DNA from: Nansenia antarctica
Taxonomy: Eukaryota > Chordata > Actinopteri > Argentiniformes > Microstomatidae
Length of the DNA: 64,000 bases
Direction of reading: 5' to 3'
Assembly (NCBI GenBank): GCA_963989245.1
Contig: OZ022342.1
Location: forward strand, 12,414,297-12,478,296
Both the position numbers and the translations under genes were made by a program. Positions 49,991-62,210 of the stretch are shown one piece after another. The first letter of the stretch is position 1. Each line of letters starts with the position of its first letter. Below the pieces are notes generated by a model, which made no database searches, had not been told where the DNA came from, and worked only from the letters and a program-made list of their open reading frames with translations.

Positions 49991-52851
49991 TGTCATTGCT
50001 TAAAGAGTGTCTTAAGTCTGCTCACAATACCATTTCCTCTGAAGCTAAGGCTTGTTGCATTATTTGGGCTTTCTGAGAGGCCTCATCTATTTAGAAAGGG
50101 AAGTCATCACTGTGCATAATAGCTTTATGCATTCCTCAGCAAAGCTGGAATTAAATGTCCCCACTTTCCATTCTGTTTGATCCTTCACACTCAACAGCCA
50201 AATGTGTTGATCATGCCGTCAATATTACCACTTAATGGAGGTATGAATCCATTTCCACCCTAAATAACGTGCAGAGTATTGTACCAGTGGGAGAGCTGAC
50301 ATTTTCAGCAGGCACAAACTATACAAATGCAAATGTTCCCTTCCTGTCCTCCTTGAGATCCTAATTGTCCACAGCTGCACTCTACTCTTTTGGATAAAAC
50401 AACTATTTGCTTATATTAGGGCCCCTCTCCGACTCAAGATCACTCACCACTGAAAGCGTATCATTTAACTCTTTCTGGCTCAGAAGAAAACAGATCAATG
50501 TCCTCCCGATACAATCACGGGACTAATCTTGGGGATTAGACTGAAGGTCAGAATGCCAGCATTTAAAAAAATAAGCAGCAGTAAAGTGACACTCATAAAA
50601 GTTCAGACTTAAAGAGGCCTCTATGACTGAATACGTGGGTGGGCAGTCATGTTGCGAACACTTTTTTTTGGTAGATCAGATATAAACAATGAGCCTGACT
50701 TGGCATCTCTATTGGCTGGCTTTCATTTAGTGGTCAGTTCCTAAAACAAGTGAATGTATACACTTTGTCTTTCTTCCTCTTCCTCTGTCTCTCATTCAGT
50801 CGCTAAAATATACATACAGGGGGTTACGGGTGGGTTCAGAGATGCCCTGTGAGGGACAGAGATGAGGGTGCAGCTCAAAAAGCACAGCATGAGGTGGAGC
50901 AACTGTTCCAGCTGCAGCCTGCTTCTCATTAACATTCTTCTACATTAAGAAGAGCGACAGGGAAAAAACACACATCATATGACCTCATTTAGCTATACAA
51001 CTCAGTCTGCAGAGCTCAGCCAGAGAGAGGCAGTAAAAGAAAATAACTTTTCAGCATAATCTGAAACCACTTCCAATTTATTATTGGAATTGATTCACTA
51101 ATAAGATGTTCATGGTCTTAATTAATCCTTCAAATATGTCAGGAGTGAGATGTTTACACACAAACCAAATCTCCAAGAGTGAGACAACCAAAACTGGGTA
51201 ATCGGATATTAGCAACGTTGCTGTAGTTTGAAATATGATTTGGTACAAATTGCTTCTCAGGCTTTCCTATGATGCTGATCGTAGACATTTCTTTGAAACT
51301 CATGCAGGTAAAATATCTGTCAATGAGACGCGGATGGATTATTGTTTGTTTACCAAGGATCTGCGTGGGGTTGGTAAAAGCCTGTGTGGTAACGTCTGCA
51401 GACGTCTTCAGAAAACAGATGACTTGTCACGTCTGTATCCGAGGATGTGCATCTTCATTAATGTCCAATCAAAATCCAATTACACTCGCAATCGGTGAAA
51501 ATTAAGGCTTTTGCATTTAAATGATGCGGCGCATAGCTATATTTCCAATCACCACATGATTTAATTATCTCCCTGTCAGAATCATTTTTCTGAGCAAAGA
51601 AATCATAGCATGCTTGTAGTTCTTAACTTGCCTCAGCATTTCCCTGCGGCCTATTTACACTAAACTCAGTGAAAACATGCAACCCAGTGAGCCTGGTAAA
51701 CATCTACCTAAATAAATAATGAGCCAGCCAGCCAGTCAGTTGACAAGCGGACACCCCCATGTAAGCTTCCCAGGACCAATGTGATCAGGATCCTGTTTCC
51801 AGAGCAGAACTCTGATCCCAAAGTGTGATGCTGCTTCTCCAGCCAACAGGATCTCACGCTTAATTTGTACGAATTCATACAAACAGCAGAACACTGAATT
51901 TCTATGAAATCTTATGGCCCAGGTTGTATGAAAAGCTGCGAATGTGACCGAGCGGATGTGAAAGGGACAGGCAGTTTAGCACCCTAACTTGCAATCTCAA
52001 CGTTGCTAGTTTTAATCGTGCTTGGGACACTTTTCTTTAGCTAATTCTTGTTGCTGATGCTTGTGTTTGCTAATACCTTCCCATAAACAACTTACTTTAA
52101 CCATAAACACTCAAAGTGAATGCCTAATACATACAAATTAAGTATGAGGTTCTGTTGCTCCAGCAGTAGTCTATGTGCTAGGAGGGTTGCCTTGTAGGAA
52201 TGGAGATGTATCCTTTCCGTTTACTATGGAAAGGATGGGTGAATTCAAGTAATAACATCGGAAAACACTACTCGGATGACGCAAGGGGTACATTTTTTAG
52301 TACAGTACAGGCGCACCATCAATGTCCGAATAAATAACTGTTAAAAGAAAACACATTAGAAGTTCCAACTTCAGTTAAATGCTTATGTTCTGATCACCCT
52401 CCAGAAGAATGAGAAATGTTTTTAATCAGATTCATACATTGAACATGCTAAGAAGCATTATTTACCACCAATAACCTACTTCCACATTGTTACAGTATGC
52501 AATACATTTTTTGTATTATTTTTTATTACTATTGGATATTGATACAAAGCCTATCCCAAGTAGTTACAGTACGGTACTATGGTAATAGTTTGGAACCATA
52601 ATCGGTAGTTTCCCATATGGATTGTTTACATGTTGTGCTATTTTAGATACAATGCACAACGATTGCATTTTGAGAGTCTTCACTCTCAGAGGGAAAGACA
52701 GATGAGCATGTTTGAAAGTGAGTAATTCAGAGCTCTGTGGTTTCACAATGTTCAGCATAGTAAAGTAAACAACTTTGATTGGCTGAGGTACGGGTCAAGT
52801 ATATCATCATTTGCCTATCACACAAGTGACTTCTTTCATCACCCACTGGCT
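49991..52851. other. No gene seen
   Basis: Complex AT-rich sequence. Frames at 51235-51498 show no domain I recognise. No repeat stands out. Confidence 0.5.
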
Positions 52852-52918
52852 GTGTGAGTGTGTGAGTGAGTGAGTGACTGAGTGAGTGACTGAGTGAGGG
52901 AGTGAGTGTGTGTGTGAG
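52852..52918. repeat. (GAGT)n / (GT)n tract
   Basis: GTGAGTGAGTGAGTGACTGA and similar over about 65 bases. Confidence 0.93.
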
Positions 52919-53221
52919 GAGGGCCCGGGATAAGGGGAATCCAAATCATGGGAACCAGAACCACAATGAGCCAAAGCTGATGACTAATATTCCCATCCTG
53001 ATGTGGCTTTCGTTCTATTTCCATCCATTGCCCAGACATTGTTGGTGTCTTCTGTGTCTTCTTCCCACACACATAATCATAAAAAACATCAACGGCCCAG
53101 ATCATGACCTCACTTATTTGTAGATCCAATCGATTGCTCAGGGATCTAAACCGACTGGTAGTGGACGTTCATTGGGATCATGACACATTTTTCTCAATCA
53201 AAGTAAAGGGAGACTCTCAAT

Positions 53222-53533
53222 TGTGACACATTCTAGTGTTTTCGGCGGCATCCGATTTAATGTTCGGAAAATGTAAATACATTTCCGTGTTGTTGAAAAT
53301 CAATGACACATTGCTCAACTAAAGCAGCTTGTTTTGTGAGCCTGCTAACAATGTCAAATAGTGTTATAGTTAACTAGGTAGAAGTGGGGATTACTTACCT
53401 CATTTTGGCTTGACTAGCGAGTTTATGTTGTGATTCTCAACAACGTCGAAATGTATTTCCGTGTTTCAAAATAAAAGTTGGAACATTTCGATTGGCTGCC
53501 AACATGCGGACCAAAACACTAGAATGTGTCACA
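53222..53533. mobile_element. TGTGACA-family palindromic MITE, full copy
   Basis: The left arm TGTGACACATTCTAGTGTTT, then ATTTCCGTGTTGTTGAAAAT and CAATGACACATTGCTCAACT, is mirrored by the right arm: GGCTTGACTAGCGAG, TTGTGATTCTCAACAACGTC, GCGGACCAAAACACTAGAAT, GTGTCACA. The loop includes GTGAGCCTGCTAACAATGTC and AGTGTTATAG. This matches the loop region of 18831-19164 only loosely (a shared GTTAGCA, AGTGTTATGG style, inverted). Confidence 0.85.
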
Positions 53534-53586
53534 TATTGTGTTGGACTGTTTGTGGGTAGGTGGTGGTGTTGGTGTGTGCATGTATC

Positions 53587-53589
<3 letters not shown>

Positions 53590-53630
<41 letters not shown>

Positions 53631-53727
53631 CGTGTGTGCGTGTGCGTGCATGTATGTATATATGTGTGTGTGTGTGTGTGTGTGCATGTATGTGTGTGCG
53701 TGTGTGTGTGTGTGTGTATGTGTGTGG
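53590..53727. repeat. Interrupted (GT)n microsatellite
   Basis: Several GT blocks separated by GC, CATGTATGTATATA and CATGTA. Open frames across it on both strands are artefacts. Confidence 0.97.
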
Positions 53728-54600
53728 CGGTGGGGGTGGTAGGGGTGGAATCACATGTGCTGACTCTGTTCCCCACACTTACCCTTCTGACAGGCTATGA
53801 TTGAGTGCCTGCTAAGCGTTCTCTCCACACTCTCCTGATGCCCCAGGAAACTCTCACAACAGCTCCATTATTGTTCTATCACTAGCTGGCCTTAATCTTA
53901 ATGTGAGACAGATGTAATGCGGTCCTCTGGAAGGGTAAAGCTAACCGAGACGCCCATTTAATCTGGTTAGCTGTAGTTGACAACAATCATCAAAAGTCTC
54001 CTTGAGACAAAGCTTGGGGAAGGTGAACTGTCTCTTCCGCTTCTCTCACTCATTCATCAATTGACGTCTGTGTGTGTGTTGTGTGAGTTTGTTTGTGTGT
54101 GTGTGTGTATGTGTTGTTTCCCCATTAGAAAGCGGTAGATAGACCACCCAGGTTTGGAATGTGCGCTTGAAAGAGTTGTAAAGCCTCACCCTTAAACACA
54201 ATGGCCATGCCTTTATTTACAAATACAAGAAGTCCACCTGAAATTCCATTTGACACACACATTGGCCAAACAGCACTGACTATCCAGTGTCCTACTGTGA
54301 AGCCTAAGAGTGGTGGCTGTGTTTGTGTGACTGTATTGGAATTTAGTCTAGAAACAAATATTCGGCACACATGAAACCAATCAAATGTTAATATCCTATA
54401 CCACAGAGGCATGTTGGATTACCACAGAGTTCAACGAGAGACAAACCAGTAAACAAACAAACAGAATAATCATAGATGGTCATTGTTTAATATAATGGTC
54501 TGAAGTGTGCATCTCAAGCATCGCATACAGTGTTCAGCCTCATCCAAATGCTTAATCTGAATTCAAATTAAACTACCCTAAATACCAGGGAGGATAAATC
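53728..54600. other. No gene; short GT tract at 54067-54113
   Basis: Mixed sequence with GTGTGTGTGTTGTGTGAG and GTGTGTGTGTGTATG. Nothing else is supported. Confidence 0.5.
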
Positions 54601-54948
54601 ATGGACTATTTTTCTGCTCTTCCCAGTGTTGGAAAGCAGACAATGCAATCTCTCCAGAGAAGCTGTTTCTCTACTGCAATTGTAAACACATGTTCTTTGT
54701 CGGGGTGGACAGAGACGTCATTATCTGTATCAGTATCTGTATCTGTTCAACCAACATTATTATCTGTATCTGTATCTGTATTCAGATCGGAAGTGGCCGT
54801 GGTTTATACAGGAAGTCACGTTAAATCGGGCAAAAGGTATCGCCCTCCTAGGCTACTGTTGCTAGGTGGGACAAACACTAGTCTCGTGGGGGGTTCACTT
54901 CCATTGGAAATAATAGAAAATACCGGTAGATTGATCTTGCTTACTTGA
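54601..54948 (+). other. Open frame over a (TATCTG)n-bearing repeat, product unknown
   Basis: A 115-codon frame holds two blocks of the hexamer repeat (about 54721-54752 and 54762-54783), giving alternating SVSVSV. The following part (FRSEVAVVYTGSHVKSGKRY) is complex but unknown to me. The CpG-bearing sequence after 54785 (CACGTTAAATCGGGC, GGTATCGCCC) looks like a transposon or retroelement fragment. The frame is probably not a gene. Confidence 0.3.
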
Positions 54949-55383
54949 GATTTAACTTAGCTCATAACACTAATCTTGCTCATAACGCTGATCATTCTGT
55001 CAAAGACGTGGCGTCAGTGATAAGGAAACGTGGCTACAAATCAAATCAAATTGTATTTAGTACCGATATCTTACGGTAGCCATGGCCGCTAACGTGACCT
55101 GTCGTGACCTGTTGGTCCCTCTCTTAGCCGTGTCGTCTCCACATATCTGAGACTTCTTTAATAAACTTCCATAACCTGGTGTATGGCATGTCTGCCATGA
55201 CACCCTAGTTTCAATTTGCACTCTTCAAAATGGCTTAAATAACATGGTCGGTTACGGTGCACTCTCAGGCACTGCAATATAAACGCACTTGCTGTGGTGA
55301 CGAAGCAAATTCCTATATGTGTAATGCATAGTGGCAATAAACGTTATCTCAATCTCAATCAATCTCAATCTCAATCTCTCAAT
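54949..55383 (+). mobile_element. Probable retroelement 3' end with (AATCTC)n tail
   Basis: GCACTGCAATATAAACGCAC, ACGAAGCAAATTCCTATATG, then GGCAATAAACGTTATCTC and (AATCTC)n to 55383. An AATAAA-like element close to a simple tandem tail is the usual form of fish LINE 3' ends, here in plus orientation. The start is not defined and no ORF remains. Confidence 0.55.
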
Positions 55384-56102
55384 ATCGACATGATCATCTT
55401 TACTTAAAAAGCACACCTGAATAGAATGGTATGGCTATCTAAGTGTTAGGACTCTGGAATGTGACAGAGAACTAATGATTCATTGAAACTCATATTTATA
55501 TTAACATCCATAAGTCACCCACCAGGAATGTGAATATTAGCAATACAGACATACTAACATATCAACAATTGTGTCAATAAAAAAAGGTACTGAAACAACA
55601 AAAAAGGACTTCTGTCAAGGCTGCACATTTTACAGAAACCACTGGGTCCCCAAAGAGATGCTAAGCTATAAATATTCACAAGTTGAAGACTTCAAGATCG
55701 CATTTCAAAGAGGCAGAGGCCACGCTACAGGGTTGCTGCTGGGTCAGGGAGCTCATGGGTAGGAGCATGCTTATTCTCTCCCCCTCCTTCTCTCCATGAA
55801 ATATGTGAGGGGCCAGGATCTTCTTTCCTGTCAAACAGCATAGTTTGTAATTACCATCATACATTGTTGAGGGAAACCTCAGCGCATAGTAATGGATCAG
55901 GATGTTCTGTTAGCAAACAACTTCCAGAGAGGAACAAATAAGCCTAACAATGTACATTTGGAAACAGTCATCATAACGAGCTGCATGGAACAAAACCACC
56001 TTCCATATGGTCATCTAAAAGTATGTGAATTGACATTATTTGAGTTGGGAAAATGGAGCGCATGTTCTCACTTGAAGTATTCTTAAGTCTTATTATTCCT
56101 AA
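55384..56102. other. No gene seen
   Basis: AT-rich DNA with small frames. Nothing recognised. Confidence 0.5.
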
Positions 56103-56297
56103 AGCCCAATGCACACAGCGTGCGATTTCTGTTGCACGACAACATTCCATTGTTGTCATGAATGGAATCGAATTTTCGCCTTGCGATTAAAATCGGGGCC
56201 GTGTGCATTGGGATGCGATTTTCTCATAGACTTCCATTCAAACTTCAAAATGGAATGTTGACGTGCAACAGAAATCGCACGCTGTGTGCATTGGGCT
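56103..56297. mobile_element. 195-bp MITE with perfect 36-bp inverted ends
   Basis: The left end (56103-56138) starts AGCCCAATGCACACAGCGTG and runs CGATTTCTGTTGCACG. The right end (56262-56297) is its exact complement. The match continues inward about 13 bases (ACAACATTCCATT against AATGGAATGTTGA) with one change. The centre contains a second CCGTGTGCATTGGGATGCGA, so part of the end sequence is repeated inside. No coding content. Confidence 0.88.
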
Positions 56298-59200
56298 TAA
56301 GTCTTTTTATTTAGTTATTTCTTTGTGCGTGTGTGTTAGCTTGACGTCAGCCTTTCAAATATCTTTGGAGCCAGAATAGATCAGAGATAGCAATAACGAT
56401 GATGGAGGTCGAGAGAGCACAGGGGCTGGGTCATGCTGCTTAGGATTGCTGAAACTTCTGGGACCTTTTTCGAAAGAGAGATTGTTTTCCCAGACATAAA
56501 CTGCCATAAAAATGTAAGCACAAAATCAATGGCATTCATGTTCCATGAAGCAGCAGCAACTCCATGGAATATGAATGTTACTGGAGTCTTCCACAGCCAC
56601 AAGTACAAACCCACACACAGACACACATACACAGACGTACAAACAATGAATTACTGAGAGATGCGGGCAAGACAACACACACATTTTGAAATACTTGGCA
56701 ATTGTACATTTCCTGAACTATTTGGACATCTTGTACACCAAGAACTTTGATTCATTATCCTTATGCCACAACTCAATCCTCACGATAACCTGACTTGCAA
56801 ACCTTGCATATGAATAGAAGCTAGAGTTTATAAACTGAATATGTGGGTTCTCCCCCATAGTAGGAATCAAACCTGTAACCTTGTGTCTGTTAGTTCAACC
56901 ATTTTGCCAATACACAAAGATAACCTCTGATGTGGTGTCTGGTGTTGAACTACTGCTAGCTATACTGATACAAATCACACAATCGTATCATTATCCTATG
57001 GTACAATATAAAAGTACCTCTTCTACAAAAAAGCATAATTAGCTTGAGGTATTTCAACTGATGAGCGGGGGACCACTACCACCACTACCCAGACAGCTCC
57101 AAGTCTGGAATTACAGCCAATAGCCTAGGGAGCTCCACAGGATCACAGGCACGGGAGCCAAATTGTACAGAAAACCAAACTTGTCCACCGCCCACTGTCT
57201 GCAGCCTGTGTGCAGAGGGCCCTGGAGAGTGGGTCAGGCTACTACTGTAGAGCCTGCCTGAGGCCTTGCCTGAGACGGTAAACACGCAGATGTGCTTTCT
57301 CCCCCCATTTATAATTAAAAGCACTGCGTTGACATCCAAGACACTGTTTCATAGCTGCAGTGCAATTCAATCTGCAGTAATGTCCACGTTGTCTTGCTTC
57401 TGGGCTAAAAGAGCACAGGTCTGAGAGGACAAATGGAAACTAGAATGGTATATTAGTGCCTGTAGATGAGATTCATGAAATCTAGCCACTTATGAGTGTT
57501 TGAGTTTACAGAAGGTGTGTATTACGTTTACTTGGGACCCTGAGCCCATTTGCACATAATTAAAGCTGATTAAAAGGTTGCCGAGGTGAATGGACTTCCT
57601 TAGATAACCTTAGAACGTACTTAGCACAGAGCGTCCCTGAGCCGTCAGTCCGACCAATTAATATCATGATATAAAGAGTGATGTAATGCTTTAAGATAAG
57701 ATCTAATTTGGATCACCAGATAACTCACTTAAGAACACATTACCTTTCGATCACAAGATGGATGACTACAGGCTAGCACAAGATGCACTACAGAGAGAGA
57801 GAGGCGGCTAAACAGATTAGGAAAGAACCCCTTTTCCTGTACACATCATCCAAGATGGATGAAATGGCCAAGTCTGCCCGTTACCCTTCCCCTCAGATCC
57901 GTCTTTCCCGGAATGTTGCCGTGATTGTTCCCGCTGATTGTAACACTTTGGTTCCCGCAGCTCTTTAAAAGGAAACCCGATCGCTCACAGCCCCAAAGCT
58001 TTCCGTCCAATTCTCCAACCTTTTAACTAAGATGTCTGTGTTGGTGTGGTGTATAAAGTATTCTGCGGTACTGCACTCAAAGCGCTGAAATGAATCACAT
58101 CAACTGGCCTTTGTGCAAGGCAAGGTGAAGCCAGTCAGGAAGAGAGTGTGCTTAGCAAAAGATTCATAGATTTATGACTCATTAATTATTCAAGGGGAGA
58201 AATAATTGTTTCTGGGGGGTTTTCTGCTGCTTAATTCTGCTAGCTCAATAGGATGACAACCATGAATGTCAAAATGAAAAATGAAAAAATGTCTGTCCTG
58301 GTTGACGCTGTTACCGATACAGGCAGGTGCATACGGAAGGCCGGAACACCATATAATGAGGCTGGTGGGGTGGTGGAGCCATTAACAGCGTGCCTTGCAG
58401 TCTGCATGTTGCTGGTTCAAGTCACGCTAATGCAAGATTTAGACTCTTAGGAGACATGCTAATCAGGCCAACCATTTGGAACTAGTTTTCACAACATCCT
58501 GTGATGGTGAGAGATCAAGTTAAGTGTGACCGACATACAGGTTGGTACGTATGACATCAAGATGTTAATGCTTTGTATACTACAAACTGGCTGATACATT
58601 AAAGGGTAATACACTACTAGAGCTGATGGAAAGTTCTTGGTTCAGACCATACAGCTGGACCAGAGTATAGCCTCGCTCTGCTGCCTGACACACCAAGTAA
58701 AAGATTCCTTAATCACAGAAGTTGTCAATGTCCTTTTATTTTCTTACACTATGGACAACAATATTTTCTAATTATTGTTGCGGATGCTAATGTTTGCTCC
58801 TGCCTTCCCCAGATAACCTTATCCTTAAGTTAACCACTCCAAGCTAATTAGTTAAAGCCTAACTGCCACACAATTTGAGGTTAATACAGATTAACGTCTT
58901 ATGTAAGTCACATAAATTAACTTACCCTCACGTAGTGTATTTTTTGTTTTTTGACGTATCGTCCAAAAATCTCTCATTTATCAACCAGGACACACAATTG
59001 GGAATGTGAACTATTGTGTATGGCACTCTACACAATTTAATTAGGAGACTGTGTTGACATCACTACCAGAGCGTAATTCATTTAGTGCAAAAAATATTAT
59101 TCTTGTTCAAAATATTGAAGGAGGCACACGTGTACAACAGCAAGTAATGGCCTGGGAAAATCAGCAAGGACTGAGGGAGTGATTGTGTTTAAAAGTTAGA

Positions 59201-60065
59201 GCTCCCCACCAATCAAAGTTTTGATTGGCTATGGTATTAGTGTACTCACTAATTCACCTGGCTGGTACAGCCACTTTGTTTTCCAATCATAATTTGTTCT
59301 AGAAAGTAAATCAGAACTGTACATAGTGTCCAAAGCAAATGTTTATAATTATGTACATTTAATTTTAATGGTCTGGATAGCCACATTTGCAATGGAAGCT
59401 AACAAGTACTAGTAGACTTGTAAACCAACAGCTGATTGTAATTATAATATTGATTTATTGTGACAGAGGATCCAGATTTCATGTGTGGCTTATATATAAC
59501 AAACCATGGGAAATAAGCTCATTTCAGAGCTCATAAAACTGTATATTCAGAAATGTTAGATGATTCTCCAACAAGGAGGTAGACTTAGCGAAGAGGTTTC
59601 ACTTTGTATATGGTAATTGTGTCAACAGAGCATTACGCACATTATATAAAATCAACCCTAATGTCCTGTATATTCTATAAATGGTGTGCCTCCCTTTGTG
59701 GGTCAAGGCAACAGAATGAGAGAGAGTGAGCAACAGACATGTGCACAGCCCAATCAATTCTTATAACACAGCGTCTTTGCCAGACACAGCTGATGTTAGC
59801 TTGGGGGTATTCACTGTGAGGGGTCTTAATCGTCAGCAGACGTATGGAAAATCAATACGTTGAAGGCGATGGCAAGACAGGGACCATATTTAGCTCTCTC
59901 TGCAGTATATCAACCTTCAGAGCAGAATAGGCCCTTGTGAAATCTTCATGATTCTATAGCCATTTTCTATGGGTTATTTCTCGAGAATGCTTGTTTGGCT
60001 CACCTGTGACAGAGGCCATTGGGGTCAATCGCTGTGTAGTACACAAATAAACAAGAGTAGTCAAT
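56298..60065. other. No gene seen
   Basis: Long complex AT-rich stretch. 57540-57610 (CATAATTAAAGCTGATTAAA and on) has the look of a conserved regulatory stretch, but this cannot be tested here. The small open frames have no domains. Confidence 0.45.
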
Positions 60066-60141
60066 TGTGACAGGGTCTGGTGAAAAAGTCCCCAAGTAGG
60101 TCAAGGTCATTTTACAGATTATGAAAGTGCAGATTGTACGA
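60066..60141. mobile_element. TGTGACAGGGTCTGG-type element end, second copy
   Basis: TGTGACAGGGTCTGGTGAAA, AAGTCCCCAAG and ATTATGAAAGTGCAGATTGT match 17637-17728. The partner end was not found. Confidence 0.6.
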
Positions 60142-61292
60142 TTTACATTTTCAAGCAATGCAGTCACAAACACCCTCTCCCTTGTCCTGTAGGGTGAGTA
60201 CTTTTTAAATTAAACCACTGCTCGGTTTTGCTGCTTTTCAGTCCGTAACTGATCTTATACAATGGGTTGATCAAAACAAACTTTGTGATTGGCTGAGAGG
60301 CGTCCAAAGCCGTGCTTTGCTGTGCTAACAGCTGTGACACATTTTCCTGTTTACCATATGTTACAGTAATATCCCTGCACAAACACTGGAATTACGAATA
60401 TGTGTTCATCACATTACCTTGACAACAGTGGTTGTTTAGAAAAACATATTTCTAACCGCAGGGCAGAAACCAACACAATCTTATAGTTTAATTACTTAAT
60501 TACTTACAATAAATACTTAAGCCATTGGTTTTTTTCATAATTTTCTGTTTTGTTTTGTAACAATAAGCAATAAGTCACTTGAGTATGTGCTTTATTGTGA
60601 ATAAATAGTCACAATTGAGGAGTTACCTGCCCTCCACAACCCCCCTCAGCTGTAACTTTATTCACGATAGGGGACAGCCTCTTGTCTTCTTAATTTAACA
60701 CTTGATTGAATAAACATCTCACACACTGTAATTATGAAGGACTACTTTAACAACCGTCCAGGTTGTTCTTATACCAAGTGAAAGATGGTCAGTTTGAAAA
60801 CCCATCCAAAAAACTATATTCCATAAACTCCCAGAATATAGAAGGATGGGATTATTGCCGTGGTCTTATGAGAGACAGTTTGTGACCTACTTGAGAAATA
60901 GTGAAGAGAGACAGTCTCCCCATCAAAGCCTTTCTCTGCTTGAGCTGCCGTGAGCTCACAGTTAGGCAACACACACCCTTTCACATGCACACGCACACAC
61001 ACACACACACCCTTTCACATGCCCATGAAGCATAGAACACTGCCAGCATAGAACCTTAAAAAGGGTTCATTCATTCCCTGACGTATCTGTCCGAAAACCT
61101 ACCACTATTGTTTGTTTCTCTAATGTTTCCCCTCTTCTCTTGTACAACCGTCTTTTCATGTTGCAGTAGCAAATAAATTGATATTATAATCAAGGGGAAG
61201 ATAACATTGATCTCTCATCATAAGATTGATATACTGTACATACATCCACAGAAGCTGTGTAGCCCTTTTAGGGATAATTGTTGTGTAGAGAC
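60142..61292. other. No gene; short (AC)n at 60990-61010
   Basis: CCCTTTCACATGC flanks the AC tract on both sides (60976-60988 and 61010-61022), a local direct duplication. No gene or element is supported. Confidence 0.5.
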
Positions 61293-62210
61293 TGTGGCAA
61301 CCCCTTGTATAGACCGGAGGACAACAGCCCCCATCAGGGTAGGAAGCAGCGCCGACAGGCACCTAGGCGAGTTGTGAAACACCAACCCTACCTCCCCGCA
61401 CAGGTGCCCTACATCGAGCAATCAAAGGAGGGAGCGCCCGGGAGTAATTATGCCAAGCGTGCGCACCTGTGTCTCGGCGAGTGGCGAGACATAAGAGGCA
61501 GCTCTCCCCTACCTCAGGGGGAGATGTGCGACCGGAGCTGCAGGAGCAGGTGTCCGACCTCTACACCCAGATGTCCACTCAGCTGGAGATGGCCTCCGTG
61601 AGATATGGGAGGCTGCAGGCCAGCATGGAGGACTACCGGAAAGAGGTCGCCTCCCTCAGGGAGGAAAACCAGAGGGCTGCCACCGCAGCGGAGAGGAACG
61701 AGGAGGCTATCCACGCCGGGACTCAGGGCCGGGGGGGGGCTGCATGGCGGGAGCAGTTCCTGGCCGAGGGCCATAATAGGAACCGGCGTGGGGAGGGTGC
61801 CAGCAGAGGGCCCTCCTTTCCCCTCCAGATGTGGACAAGCCCCGGAGTGAGCGCGCCTGGCTGGGCAGAGCGCAGGCGACCGGGAGGCAGAGAGGAGGAG
61901 GGTGATCGCCAGGTACCTAATTGAGTGGCCCCGGCAGGAGGTCGCCCAGAGGGAGGCAGCAGCCTCAGCCCAGGAGAGCCACGACGGGCTCTCCCTCTCT
62001 TCACCATCAACCCTCCAGACGGGGAGGACCCCTCAGAGAGGTTTAACCCTTTTTCCCCCTCCAGATGAGGGAGGCTTCTTTCTGTTGAACTGTTATGAAC
62101 AATAACTATTATTTAACTTATTAAATGTGCCCAAAGAACCTGTCCTTGACTCTGTGTCGTTCTCTAGCCTGGGTGCGTGTTTACCCCGTTCTATACGAGT
62201 GGTTGCCACA
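61293..62210 (+). mobile_element. 918-bp element with 20-bp inverted ends
   Basis: The left end TGTGGCAACCCCTTGTATAG and the complement of the right end (TGTGGCAACCACTCGTATAG) match at 18 of 20 positions. The element is flanked by AGAC on both sides (61289-61292 and 62211-62214), a 4-bp target duplication. It is GC- and CpG-rich, unlike its surroundings. Near the right end, ATTAAATG then CTGTCCTTGACTCTGTGTCG looks like a polyadenylation region. TG...CA ends with AGAC could be a solo long terminal repeat. Inverted ends of 20 bp and the TGTNR start would also suit a Ginger-type DNA transposon. I cannot decide between them. Confidence 0.7.
61469..61924 (+). CDS. Coiled-coil polypeptide of the 61.3-kb element, gag-like, decayed
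   Basis: The plus frame has 151 codons. After a basic leader comes a continuous heptad stretch of about 55 residues (ELQEQVSDLYTQMSTQLEMA, then RLQASMEDYRKEVASLREEN, then AATAAERNEEA). Near 61730 a G run (61730-61737) is followed by low-complexity glycine/arginine sequence, consistent with a frameshift. Before it, another frame (61278-61540: SPHQGRKQRRQAP, KEGAPGSNYAKRAH) and after it a third (61902-62080: ARYLIEWPRQEVAQREAAAS) seem to belong to the same original product. There is no protease, polymerase or integrase. A gag-type or structural protein of the element is the likeliest origin. Confidence 0.5.
   Translation: MSRRVARHKRQLSPTSGGDVRPELQEQVSDLYTQMSTQLEMASVRYGRLQASMEDYRKEVASLREENQRAATAAERNEEAIHAGTQGRGGAAWREQFLAEGHNRNRRGEGASRGPSFPLQMWTSPGVSAPGWAERRRPGGREEEGDRQVPN

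Noticed and set aside
54601..54948. 115-codon frame as a secreted or membrane protein gene
   Set aside because: Half of it is hexamer repeat, there is no known domain, and the surroundings look like transposon debris.
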